Positions 11,246 through 20,404 of a DNA stretch of 64,000 nt are shown here, piece after piece. A program made the position numbers and the translations under genes. The stretch's first letter is position 1, and every line of letters begins with the position of its first letter. This DNA comes from Candidatus Brocadia sp. (GTDB lineage Bacteria; Planctomycetota; Brocadiia; Brocadiales; Brocadiaceae): assembly GCA_011525665.1 (NCBI GenBank), contig WYAU01000075.1:1-64000 (forward strand). The letters run 5' to 3'. The notes beneath the pieces are model-generated. The model ran no database searches. It was not told the DNA's origin and was given only the letters and a program-made list of their open reading frames with translations.

Positions 11246-11356
11246 CGTCTTGCTCTTTTTCGTTAACCCCTAAACATACTATTAAAATTCTGACTCCGGA
11301 AAAATCCACGTATCATTCTAAAGGTCACATTCCTGCGGCGGGGAAAATTACGGAGG

Positions 11357-12160
11357 TTAAATCTGTGGTTGCAACTGCAGAACATCAGACATACCATACA
11401 TCCCCGGAGGCTTTTTCGCCAGAAACTTTGCTGCACGGATGGCACCCCGTACAAACGTATCTCTGGTGTGTGCCCGATGGGTAATCTCTATGCGTTCTCC
11501 CAAACTGCCGAAAACAACCGTATGGTCGCCTATGACATCGCCGCAACGAATGGCATGTATACCGACCTGATTCGCAGGCCTCTCTCCGGTAATTCCGCTC
11601 CTGCCGTAAACAATGTCTTCCTTCATCTTTCTGCCTGTCGCTTCGCATATCTTTTCCGCGAGTCGCAAGGCCGTACCGCTGGGTGAATCTTTTTTAAACC
11701 TGTGGTGAGCCTCGATGATTTCAATGTCAAATTCCTTTTCCACCATCTTTGCCACCTGAGCAACAAGGGTAAACATAACGTTAACTCCCACACTCATATT
11801 CGGTGATACCAGGCACGGTATCAGCCGGGAGAAATGCATTATTTTTTCGTGGTGTTGTGGGTTTAATCCTGTTGTGCCGACGACAAGGGCAACGTTTTTC
11901 CTTGCACAAATCTCTCCGATGGCTATCACAGATTCGGGTGATGAAAAATCGATTAAAACGTCTGCATGCGCATCGAATGCCGTTGTTATTATGATACCGG
12001 TTTCTCCACAGCCGGCAATCAAACCCACGTCTTTGCCAAGTGACGGGTGACCCAGCCTCTCCAGGGCACCTGTCAATTTCAATTCCGGATCTTCAGTGAC
12101 AAGGGCAGCGATCCTGGACCCCATCCTTCCGCAAGCGCCATTAATTGCAATCTTAATCAT
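11357..12160 (-). CDS. dapB: 4-hydroxy-tetrahydrodipicolinate reductase
   Basis: Reduces the product of DapA with NAD(P)H in the lysine/diaminopimelate pathway, feeding peptidoglycan and protein synthesis. The 267-residue form starts at ATG 12160; a longer frame would need TTG 12178. It shows the dinucleotide loop N-G-A-C-G-R-M-G near the N-terminus, V-G-T-T-G-L, the E-A-H-H-R-F-K-K-D-S-P-S-G-T-A catalytic segment with its conserved HH and K, and the C-terminal R-x-x-F-x-x-G-A-I-R-A. All expected catalytic residues are present. It ends just after the rhodanese-unrelated rhomboid gene on the same strand. Confidence 0.96.
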   Translation of the reverse strand: MIKIAINGACGRMGSRIAALVTEDPELKLTGALERLGHPSLGKDVGLIAGCGETGIIITTAFDAHADVLIDFSSPESVIAIGEICARKNVALVVGTTGLNPQHHEKIMHFSRLIPCLVSPNMSVGVNVMFTLVAQVAKMVEKEFDIEIIEAHHRFKKDSPSGTALRLAEKICEATGRKMKEDIVYGRSGITGERPANQVGIHAIRCGDVIGDHTVVFGSLGERIEITHRAHTRDTFVRGAIRAAKFLAKKPPGMYGMSDVLQLQPQI

Positions 12161-12190
12161 ACGTTTACCCGGACGCAACTCGTATATGCA

Positions 12191-13072
12191 TTATTCTTTG
12201 CTCTTTTTATACCTCTTGCTGGCATTCTTGAGAAAACTCCGTTCTCTCCATGATAAGTTTCTTAAACCTTCGCGATTTACCTTGTCAAGTATCTCATCGA
12301 CCCTCGAGCGGAGTTCCTGCTCTTTCATAAGTTCCTTTTCATGCTGGTGTATCTGCCACTTTTTGAGGTAGTCTTCTACCCGATAGGAGTATCGAACAAA
12401 CAAGAATCCGTAAATAAGTCCGCCTAAATGTGCGAAGTGGGCAATATTGCCGGTTTTTGGAATAATACAGTTAAATATCGTAATGCCGGCAAAGATCATG
12501 ACCAGGTACTTTGCCTTCATGGGAAAGAAATAAAAAATGACTGTGCTGTTGGGAAAATACATGGCAAAGGCCACTTCAATGGCAAAGATTGCCCCGGACG
12601 CACCCAAAATGGGACTCCAGGGGGTAAATATACAACAGCATATTCCGGCAAAAATTCCCGCCGTAAAATAAAGGGTTAAAAATCTTTTGGAACCAAGTAC
12701 CCGCTCGACCTCACTGCCAAACATCCAGAGACCCAGCATGTTAAATATCAAATGCCAAGGGTCTGTTGTGCTGTGCAGGAACATGTATGTGAAAAACTGC
12801 CACAGCCATAAATGACCTACTGTGTCCGGTGGGTAAAGCCAGAACAGCTTTGTGAATTTATCAGAGGCGGGATAATACCACGGCAGTGCCGATGTTTGCC
12901 TCAATTGCTCGTCCGTTAAGATATTTATCATCTGCGACGACCACTGCAAACTCACCGTTGAAAACAACAGTTGAAGCATGAACACGCTGACATTGGCAAT
13001 AATTAAGATCATAATTATGCGTGTCCACTTGCTTCCGATAGTTATTCCGAAAGTGAGCCGATTGTTGCGCAT
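12191..13072 (-). CDS. Rhomboid-family intramembrane serine protease
   Basis: A 293-residue membrane protease with six predicted helices in residues 18-230. The catalytic dyad is visible: Ser159 in G-A-S-G-A and His215 in A-H-F-A-H-L-G-G. The H-x-x-x-N motif of helix 2 (H-L-I-F-N) is also conserved. A soluble C-terminal tail of about 60 charged residues ends the protein. It is close to dapB on the same strand (31 nt apart). Substrates cannot be predicted from context. Confidence 0.92.
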   Translation of the reverse strand: MRNNRLTFGITIGSKWTRIIMILIIANVSVFMLQLLFSTVSLQWSSQMINILTDEQLRQTSALPWYYPASDKFTKLFWLYPPDTVGHLWLWQFFTYMFLHSTTDPWHLIFNMLGLWMFGSEVERVLGSKRFLTLYFTAGIFAGICCCIFTPWSPILGASGAIFAIEVAFAMYFPNSTVIFYFFPMKAKYLVMIFAGITIFNCIIPKTGNIAHFAHLGGLIYGFLFVRYSYRVEDYLKKWQIHQHEKELMKEQELRSRVDEILDKVNREGLRNLSWRERSFLKNASKRYKKSKE

Positions 13073-13165
13073 TTCTAAACCGCCTGATAGGACATATTTA
13101 AAAAATATTCTGTATTTATACTAATCCTTTTCCACAAAAAGTCAAGAACGTAATATGGTGAGGAG

Positions 13166-14761
13166 TTACCCGGTGAACAGCCTTCTGAAAACGAACATTC
13201 CTCCGGTAAAAAGGATTATATTTGGGCCCCACAGGGCGGGTATCACGGGTACAAAGGTATCCTTTGCCAGCACCATTCCGGTTACCACCAGCGGGTAGTA
13301 CAGAAACAGCACCACCATAAAGCTGGCGCCGAACCCGATCATGAGGTGTCCGCTCCTGAGCATAATGCCAAGGGGAACGCCAATGATGACAAAGGGTATA
13401 CAGGAGAGCGCTTGGGAGAGCCTCTTGTGTATGGAAATATCGTTTTTACGCCGTAAGTCCTCTTTTTCGGCAACGGCTGATTCCTCCTCCAGGGCTTCGA
13501 TATCTTTTCGCAAGGCATCCCTCCAGATGTTTATTTCTGAAATGGCTTGAGAAAGAGAAGCAATTTTTTGCGTTTCTTCACGTTGTATTTCGCCGGCCGC
13601 AGCAACTTTTTTTTCGATGTTATAAATCCTTTGCTTCTCTCTCTCGATGGTTTCCTTTATCTGCATGATTTTTTTATCCCGGTCTTCACCCGTTAAAACG
13701 CCCGCCTTCATCTCTTTTTTCACGCGAATCAAATTTTCGTTGGCGACAAGGATATAATTTTTTGCTATCTTGCTCTCGTTCTCCAGACCTTCGATCTTTG
13801 ATGCCTGGCGCGCCAGGTTTTCGGTGGAACGCTTCAATTCCGCGGAGAGTTTGTCACGTTTCCGCGATAAATTGCCGAATTCGTTCCGGCCGTCTGTAAG
13901 TTCCTTCATCAGGGCATCCTTGTCTTTTTTTGAGTTCGACGGCGTTTTGGGATTTTTTGCCAATTCGTCGTTAATCTCGCTGTTATATTTGCAGAGTTGA
14001 AATACCGTCATATACTTTGAAGAAGATTCCCGTTTCTTTTCTTTCAGAGAGATTTCAAAGGTGGTTTCCCGGAAGACGCCCACGCGGGGAACCTCTTCCA
14101 GTTTTTTATAATTCGGTTTGAGAAATTCTCCACGATACAGCGTGAGGAGGATCTTGTTTTCTGCCTCATCCATTGTGATGGATCCCTCTTCGGCAAGGAT
14201 AACATTCGTTACGTAGTCATTTGCGTACTCGATCACTGCTATGTCTTTATTTTTGTCGTCCTCAACGCTGCCGATGTAAATTTGGTACGGATGCAGATCT
14301 ATTTTTTTCTGAAAGGTAGCCAGACGCCCTGCCAGAATGTTGTTAATAGCGCGTTCCTGCAGTAATATTATTTTATAACAGGACCGCGGCAAAATCTCGG
14401 CGGATAAGGCTAAAGTTATTATGCTGAAGATAACTCCTATTGCCAAAACGGGCGTAATTATTCTCAGTATATGAACGCCGCTTGTCTGGATGGCAATGAT
14501 TTCATGGTCGGCGCTCATGCGCCCGTATGTCATTGATGTGGCGGTAAGCAATGCCGAAGGTATGGAATAAGGAAATGCCTGAATAAAGAGGTGGGGTATA
14601 AGTACCCTCAGGGTAATAATATCAAGTCCTTTATGCAGCAGCTGAATGGAAAATCCCAGGAAGAGCAGCAACTCAAAACATGCTAAGGAAGGTAAAAACA
14701 TCCTGAACCATTCCGTCATGAGGTAGCGTTGTAGTGTTTTATGAACAAATACTCTGGACAT
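13166..14761 (-). CDS. LptF/LptG (YjgP/YjgQ) permease with coiled-coil insert
   Basis: An inner-membrane subunit of the lipopolysaccharide export ABC system. Three N-terminal helices (about 12-35, 55-80, 100-125) and three C-terminal helices (about 450-531) flank a periplasmic domain, the usual topology. The family is normally about 360 residues; this one has 531. The excess, roughly residues 245-430, is dominated by Lys/Glu/Arg heptads and predicted coiled coil (for example E-L-K-R-S-T-E-N-L-A). LptF and LptG cannot be told apart from this sequence. LptB/C/A partners are not nearby. Confidence 0.85.
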   Translation of the reverse strand: MSRVFVHKTLQRYLMTEWFRMFLPSLACFELLLFLGFSIQLLHKGLDIITLRVLIPHLFIQAFPYSIPSALLTATSMTYGRMSADHEIIAIQTSGVHILRIITPVLAIGVIFSIITLALSAEILPRSCYKIILLQERAINNILAGRLATFQKKIDLHPYQIYIGSVEDDKNKDIAVIEYANDYVTNVILAEEGSITMDEAENKILLTLYRGEFLKPNYKKLEEVPRVGVFRETTFEISLKEKKRESSSKYMTVFQLCKYNSEINDELAKNPKTPSNSKKDKDALMKELTDGRNEFGNLSRKRDKLSAELKRSTENLARQASKIEGLENESKIAKNYILVANENLIRVKKEMKAGVLTGEDRDKKIMQIKETIEREKQRIYNIEKKVAAAGEIQREETQKIASLSQAISEINIWRDALRKDIEALEEESAVAEKEDLRRKNDISIHKRLSQALSCIPFVIIGVPLGIMLRSGHLMIGFGASFMVVLFLYYPLVVTGMVLAKDTFVPVIPALWGPNIILFTGGMFVFRRLFTG

Positions 14762-14826
14762 TTTAAAAATTTCTTTTCATCTGTGGTTTTTTTTATAAAA
14801 ACCGGCCTGTAAACACCGGCGCGTGG

Positions 14827-16299
14827 TCATCCCAGGAATCTCCTCACCTTTCCTGCCGCAATCATGTTTTCTGTTACGGTTTCTTTCTTTCCGGAGAGGA
14901 TTGCCTGAATGATCTGGGAAGTATACTCGCTGTGAAGTATATTTTCGGTATGCTTTACCATGCCCAACACCTTCTCGATATCCCGCGCAATTTTCGGAGA
15001 TAGTAATTGTGTCACATCCCGGTTATAATACGATGCCACCGATGAAAGATCCTCCAGGAATGCGGGATAAGCGGTCTTGAGGAATAGCAAATCCTTTTCA
15101 GTCAGATAGTGCAATCCCAGCAGTTCCGGCGGTAGTCCAATCGAATAGAGCGAGGCGCAAAAAGAAATCACCCTCGGCAGGGTAATTCCTTCAACATTCC
15201 TTGAATAACCGAAAAGACCGATGTGAAGTTTACGCATTCTCCGTCGGGGAACAAATCTGGCGATCTCGTTAATTAAAGGAGCAAGCTCCTTTATCTGTTC
15301 CCGGTAAGCCGACGCCAATCTCTCCGTCATCTCCAGGGCTACTTCTTCTTCCATGAACGTTGGAACCGCCCTCACATGGTTATTAATCTTTTCAATGGCC
15401 TCCCTGACCTGTCCTTCATCATGGTCGTATTTGAATGCCGATTGTATTGTAAAGGTCTGAACACTGGGAAATTCCCTCAGGCATTCGTTCACACTTAACG
15501 GTGAGAGATTACCGCGAAAGAGATTGGATCCGAGTCCCAGGATGGGATAGAGGGGAATCTTTAGTCTTTCCTGCAACGCGTGCAACCGCTGCAAGGCAAT
15601 TTTCACCACAAGTATTGCAGGCAGCATGCCATAATTCAATGCGGGATCCGAACGGCCAAGGAATACCCTCTGATAGGGGAATTGCTTGTCCTGGAGATAA
15701 TTCTGCACCATGGTATCCGCAGAGAGCATATAAGGAATATCCTCGAATAACGGAATCACTTCCAGTGTCTCGGGCTTAAACTCACCAATCCACTCCCTTA
15801 TGGTAATATCATTCTGAAAACACTTCCTGTGTTGCTTTCCGACAACGAAATCTCGATAATAATAATACACCCGGTTAATTGTTTCCGTATTGGTCGTCAT
15901 GGGAAGAATGACTTCAAAGATGGGGGGTATGTTATCTTCTCCGTAAAACTGGCTTGCGGTGTCGTATGAACGCGGCGCGCTTTCCAGGGTTTCCAGAAGG
16001 ATCTTTGCTTCACTTTTTTCCACCATAGGGTTGGGAACACGTAAAGTAATGAAAACGTCCTTCCCGATCCTGCGTTTTTTGAAGTAATTGTCATAGCGGC
16101 TCAGCAGTTTCTTAATGACAAACTCATCGACTTCTTTTCCCTCACAATCCCACATCTGCTCGTCGCACCGCAGGTGTGAAAATACATAATATGCCTCTTT
16201 TATTTCATCCTCACCCAAAAAACACGTCCCCTCAGTAAAGAACGGCATGGTGACATTGTCCGGGTGCTGGGTACTCATTGTTCGTGGTATTTTTCTCAT
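14827..16299 (-). CDS. ppcA: Archaeal-type phosphoenolpyruvate carboxylase
   Basis: Fixes bicarbonate onto PEP to give oxaloacetate. The 490 residues match the short archaeal-type enzyme, which is about half the length of classical Ppc. Signature pieces are the N-terminal P-R-T-M-S-T-Q-H-P-D-N, the E-V-I-L-P-M-T segment and F-L-G-R-S-D-P-A-L-N-Y-G. Start at ATG 16299 has AGAGG eight nt upstream; a longer frame to 16365 lacks such a site. In an autotroph that makes acetyl-CoA and pyruvate by CO2 fixation it would supply oxaloacetate; that role is inferred. The 224-nt AT-rich gap before it is shared with the divergent greA gene. Confidence 0.93.
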   Translation of the reverse strand: MRKIPRTMSTQHPDNVTMPFFTEGTCFLGEDEIKEAYYVFSHLRCDEQMWDCEGKEVDEFVIKKLLSRYDNYFKKRRIGKDVFITLRVPNPMVEKSEAKILLETLESAPRSYDTASQFYGEDNIPPIFEVILPMTTNTETINRVYYYYRDFVVGKQHRKCFQNDITIREWIGEFKPETLEVIPLFEDIPYMLSADTMVQNYLQDKQFPYQRVFLGRSDPALNYGMLPAILVVKIALQRLHALQERLKIPLYPILGLGSNLFRGNLSPLSVNECLREFPSVQTFTIQSAFKYDHDEGQVREAIEKINNHVRAVPTFMEEEVALEMTERLASAYREQIKELAPLINEIARFVPRRRMRKLHIGLFGYSRNVEGITLPRVISFCASLYSIGLPPELLGLHYLTEKDLLFLKTAYPAFLEDLSSVASYYNRDVTQLLSPKIARDIEKVLGMVKHTENILHSEYTSQIIQAILSGKKETVTENMIAAGKVRRFLG

Positions 16300-16523
16300 G
16301 CCTGCAACCTCTTGTTTGTAATAAACAAATGTTTTCTCCAAATAATAAATTATATTATATAACATCGTATTTTCATTACATTATTTTAAAAATTACATTT
16401 TTAAATGCAATTCCATTTCTTACTTTCCTTATAAACCAAATAATTTTATAATAATGGTTTATAATTTCATTTTTAAACGGGATTTTGTTTTTTTTCCGTT
16501 ATAGAAGATTAGGAGAATAAAGT

Positions 16524-18749
16524 ATGTCCAATGAGTGTTCTGTTGCCGGGAATAATCTCGACATGAAAGAATTGATAACCCTTATCAACACAGAGCAGTA
16601 TGACAAACTGGAAGAAGCGTGGCTTGGAATTGTTGAGTGCAATAATAAAAATCTCCGGTCGCTTCTCGAAGTGGTAGACCTTCTCGCACGGCGGGAAGAA
16701 AAAAAGCGGGCGCACGATTTTCTGACGATGCTGGTGCCGCATTACCGGCAAAAAGGTCTCTATCTTGACACCCTGGAGGTATTAAAGAAAATACTGGAAT
16801 ATAACCCGAAAGAAAAAGGATTGGCGAAAGAGATTGCCGAATGTTATTCAAACATCTATAAGGACAGGCCTTATGCGAGGGAGTTAGTCGATAAAACGGG
16901 CATACAGACGGTGACGGATATTCGCAGCGCCATGAAAAAGCTGGAAAAGTACTTTTATCTCGATCAGGGTGATTACGTCTACCACAAGAGTTGGGGTGTA
17001 GGCCAGGTAGTATCTGTTGACCCCGAAGGTGAAAAAGTAAACATAAATTTTGAAAAAAAGGCAAATCACAGTATTTCTATGGATATTGCCCCGGATATAC
17101 TGCAGAAGCTACGTAATGATGATTTATTGGCGATGATTTACGCACGGAAAGATGTATTGGATAAAATGATTGAAGAAGATCCCGTGGGCTTGATTAAGCT
17201 AACCTTGAAATATTTTAAAGGAAAAGCATCGGTCTCTCAGGTAAAGAATCGGCTCATATCCGGTGTCATACTGCCTGAAGGATGGAGCAAGTGGTGGACT
17301 AGCACAAAAAAATTACTCAAAAAAGACCCCTATATAAAACTCACCGATGGCGCTCCCACCACGTCATTCCTGGAACTTCGCGTTTCCCCCCTGACGCACC
17401 ATCAAGAGATACTCGAAAAACTTGCCATCGCCGCGGATACCGGCAAAAAGATAGAAATTGCCAAAAAATACATTTCCGAAATGAAAGACACGGAAACATG
17501 CAGAGAGACCTTGGATGAAATTACAACTCTTTTTATAAAGGAAGCCGCTGCCGTGCAGGGAAAGAATCCCTCTCTTGCCGTTGAATGTTTCTTGCTCCTC
17601 GAAGAAATACAAAACTTCCTCAAAGGAGAGCCGGAGAAATATAAGGGCAATATTGAATCACTTATTCGTACGGCGGAAAATCTGCCGGAATTTGTAAACA
17701 CCATAGGTATCCTTGAATACAGAAAACGTATCCTCACGTTAATCAAACAGGTCAAGCCTGAACACTGGCAGGATGAATTTATATCCCTGTTTTTTGTTAA
17801 TAGTGGCAATCTGTGGGAATTCATTATCAAGGAGTTTATTGCAGAGAATAAGCAGCATGCCATCGAAGGGACGGCCTTAAAATTATTCAACCAATTTAAC
17901 GCATATCCTGAGCACTACATCTGGTTTTGCAAAAATGGCATGCAGGGGCGGTACCCCGGACTTTATAAGAACATCGATCCCGCACTCATGTTTAACCGGT
18001 TAATAGAGTTATCAGATAATATCTATTTTAAGATACAAAAAGGGCGCGACGGGGATTTAAAGACCATAATCACAAAGATAAAAAATCTCTTGGAGGATAA
18101 AGGCACCGATTATGCCATAGGCATTCTGAATGATGCAAATGCTGAAAGCATTTTTAACGTTGTCTCCCGCAGCAAGGGAATGGAGGATTGGTTTAAGGTT
18201 TCTATCGAGAGCGTCATACAAGACCGTTATCCGGAACTATTCGAGATGCCGGGTCTCCCGAGACTCGATGAGAGCAAGATCTACGTCACGAGAGAAGGAT
18301 ATGAGAAGAAAAAGAAAGAATTTGACCATCTGATGAACGTGGAGTTTGCAGAAAATGCGCGTGACCTCGGAGAAGCGATAAGCCGGGGAGATCTGCGTGA
18401 AAATGCAGAGTATAAAGCTGCGCGGGAAAAGCAGGCCATGCTCGTGGAAAAGGCGGAACGGATGAAGGCGGAATTACAGAAGGTTGTCATCATTGATCCG
18501 CATTCCATTCATGCGGATGCAGCCGCACCAGGCACAAAAGTTACTTTGCGGCACGAGGGAAAGGCGGAAGTGGAGATCTATACCATACTTGGTCCCTGGG
18601 ATGTGGACATCGAAAAAGGCATTATCTCCTACCTCTCACCCATCGGAAAGGGGCTGCTCCACAGAAAGGCAGGCGAAAGGGTCACAATTAAACTCCCGGA
18701 GGGTGAATCCACTTACGAAATTATGAAAATTGAAAAGGCCTTATTATAA
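16524..18749 (+). CDS. greA: Long GreA/GreB-type transcription elongation factor
   Basis: Only the last ~150 of 741 residues are GreA-like. They comprise the coiled coil (V-T-R-E-G-Y-E-K-K ... E-A-I-S-R-G-D-L-R-E-N-A-E-Y-K-A-A-R-E), with the acidic tip residues that stimulate RNA polymerase transcript cleavage, and the C-terminal FKBP-like domain. The ~590-residue N-terminal part is helical, with a small beta domain around Y-H-K-S-W-G-V-G-Q-V-V (about 150-190). The same architecture is known in the ~715-residue GreA of Chlamydia, so it is a PVC-superphylum marker. AGGAG lies eight nt before the ATG. What the N-terminal part binds is unknown. Confidence 0.9.
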   Translation: MSNECSVAGNNLDMKELITLINTEQYDKLEEAWLGIVECNNKNLRSLLEVVDLLARREEKKRAHDFLTMLVPHYRQKGLYLDTLEVLKKILEYNPKEKGLAKEIAECYSNIYKDRPYARELVDKTGIQTVTDIRSAMKKLEKYFYLDQGDYVYHKSWGVGQVVSVDPEGEKVNINFEKKANHSISMDIAPDILQKLRNDDLLAMIYARKDVLDKMIEEDPVGLIKLTLKYFKGKASVSQVKNRLISGVILPEGWSKWWTSTKKLLKKDPYIKLTDGAPTTSFLELRVSPLTHHQEILEKLAIAADTGKKIEIAKKYISEMKDTETCRETLDEITTLFIKEAAAVQGKNPSLAVECFLLLEEIQNFLKGEPEKYKGNIESLIRTAENLPEFVNTIGILEYRKRILTLIKQVKPEHWQDEFISLFFVNSGNLWEFIIKEFIAENKQHAIEGTALKLFNQFNAYPEHYIWFCKNGMQGRYPGLYKNIDPALMFNRLIELSDNIYFKIQKGRDGDLKTIITKIKNLLEDKGTDYAIGILNDANAESIFNVVSRSKGMEDWFKVSIESVIQDRYPELFEMPGLPRLDESKIYVTREGYEKKKKEFDHLMNVEFAENARDLGEAISRGDLRENAEYKAAREKQAMLVEKAERMKAELQKVVIIDPHSIHADAAAPGTKVTLRHEGKAEVEIYTILGPWDVDIEKGIISYLSPIGKGLLHRKAGERVTIKLPEGESTYEIMKIEKALL

Positions 18750-18769
18750 GTCTGCCTTCTCTTATATTT

Positions 18770-19381
18770 TTACTTTTTTTGCAACCGGAGTCCAATTTCT
18801 GCAAGCCTGCGCCCTAAAGCACGGCATATTATAGCCTCATGCTGGTCAATTTCCCGCTGGCTGTCCTGTCCTGCGATATGACCGGGTCCGTATGGGGAAC
18901 CACCGCCCTGTGTAGTAAATAATTCTTTTACGGAGTAGGGTACACCCACAAGGATCATGCCGAGATGCAAGAGAGGGGCCATGAGGGTAAGAATCGTTGT
19001 TTCCTGTCCTCCGTGAAGACTTGCGGTAGAGACAAAGATGCCAGCCGTCTTGCCTTCTAATTCCCCTGCAAACCACAGTGATGTAAGTTGGTCAATCTGG
19101 TTTTTCAATTGTGCAGACACGTTTCCAAACCTGGTCGGTGTCCCAAAAGCAATGGCCCCGGCCTCCCTGAAATCGTCCAATGTAACCTGGGGTATATCTT
19201 TCTGCATTTCTCTCCCTGCCTTCATATCCTCACGGGACTCAATAACAGATGCAGGAATCAGTTCCTGAACCTTGCGGATAACAGGTTCTGCCCCTTTGAT
19301 TTCCCTGACTCCCTCTGCCACAAATTTCGCCATCTTGAATACGTTGCCGTAAGTGCTGTAATAGACAATGAGTACTTTCAT
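18770..19381 (-). CDS. wrbA: NAD(P)H:quinone oxidoreductase, WrbA type
   Basis: A flavodoxin-like FMN enzyme of 203 residues that reduces quinones by two electrons. The FMN phosphate loop Y-Y-S-T-Y-G-N near the N-terminus, P-T-R-F-G-N (about 80-85) and the S-x-x-S-L-H-G-G-Q-E-T segment are typical of WrbA. AAGGG precedes the ATG. It converges on greA with 20 nt between stop codons. The next gene upstream on the strand is an NmrA-like NAD(P)-binding protein, so the two may act together in redox or stress responses; that is inference. Confidence 0.92.
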   Translation of the reverse strand: MKVLIVYYSTYGNVFKMAKFVAEGVREIKGAEPVIRKVQELIPASVIESREDMKAGREMQKDIPQVTLDDFREAGAIAFGTPTRFGNVSAQLKNQIDQLTSLWFAGELEGKTAGIFVSTASLHGGQETTILTLMAPLLHLGMILVGVPYSVKELFTTQGGGSPYGPGHIAGQDSQREIDQHEAIICRALGRRLAEIGLRLQKK

Positions 19382-19441
19382 AAGTTTTCCCTTTTTGATT
19401 ATGATTGCTTTGAAAGTTAAATACGAATGTGCTTCCTCAAA

Positions 19442-20314
19442 TCATGCTTTACCCCAACCAGTCTTACGCAGCCACGTTTCTAATGTCATCAACTGAGGGT
19501 GCAGACCCCGTAATGCTGGAATATCCGCCTGGAAGCCCTTTTCATTGAACCACTGGAACATTAAGGCCAAATCTTCGCTGAAACTTCTAACCTGCTCGAT
19601 AGACATTTCTACAAAGCGAACGGGCCGACCCATTACCCGGCTAAATATTTCTGACGCCTGGACCATTGTCATCTCATCTCCGGCTAATTCGATCGCTTTC
19701 CCAGTAAAGTTATTGGGTTTTTCGAAAGCCATAGCGACGAATGTACCCAGGTCTTCTGCAGCGAGCATCTGTAATGATTTATCAGGTCGGATTGCTAACG
19801 ATAGCGTACCCCCAAGGATAGATTGCTGGAGATTGAACAAAGGCGAATTAAAGTTATACATAAAAAAGACCGGACGGAAGATGGTTGCAGCCAACTCTAA
19901 AGTACGAATATATTGTTCAATCTCCCACTTGCTCTCAAAGTGAGGGATACCGGTATTCCGCTCGGCACCCGCGACAGAGCTATATACAAGGTGTTCAATT
20001 CCCGTTGCTTTTGCAACATCTGCCAGGGTTTTGCCCTGCCGTATCTCCCCTGCGGTGCCTTGTTCCATAAAGGCTTGCACACTGAAAACCCCATAAACCC
20101 CCTTTAACGCCTGATCCACTGACGCTCGATCATCGAGGTCACCCCTTACTACCTGAACACCTTTTTCTGCCAATGCCCGTGCCGCAGGCTTGGACGGATC
20201 GCGGGTAATGGCCCGTACAGACCAGCCGCTAGCCAACAGGCTGCGTGCTACAGCACCTCCCTGGCTACCTGTGGCACCCGTTACCAGGACTATCTTTCCC
20301 TTATTATTGATCAC
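19442..20314 (-). CDS. NmrA-like NAD(P)-binding protein
   Basis: A 290-residue atypical short-chain dehydrogenase/NmrA family protein. The dinucleotide loop is V-T-G-A-T-G-S-Q-G-G near the N-terminus, followed by R-D-x-S-K-P-A and a V-R-G-D-L-D-D motif. There is no clear Y-x-x-x-K catalytic pair in the usual place, so it may sense redox ratio or act as a quinone/NAD(P)H reductase. The start is a GTG at 20314, supported by AAGGA seven nt upstream. It lies 60 nt upstream of wrbA in the same direction. Confidence 0.85.
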   Translation of the reverse strand: MINNKGKIVLVTGATGSQGGAVARSLLASGWSVRAITRDPSKPAARALAEKGVQVVRGDLDDRASVDQALKGVYGVFSVQAFMEQGTAGEIRQGKTLADVAKATGIEHLVYSSVAGAERNTGIPHFESKWEIEQYIRTLELAATIFRPVFFMYNFNSPLFNLQQSILGGTLSLAIRPDKSLQMLAAEDLGTFVAMAFEKPNNFTGKAIELAGDEMTMVQASEIFSRVMGRPVRFVEMSIEQVRSFSEDLALMFQWFNEKGFQADIPALRGLHPQLMTLETWLRKTGWGKA

Positions 20315-20404
20315 AATTGATTCCTTTCTCTGCCCGCCAACTCTTTCAATGCTTTAATCGCAGACATTCTTGGCCACGCGATGTGATTATCCCGTATTTG
20401 CTTA

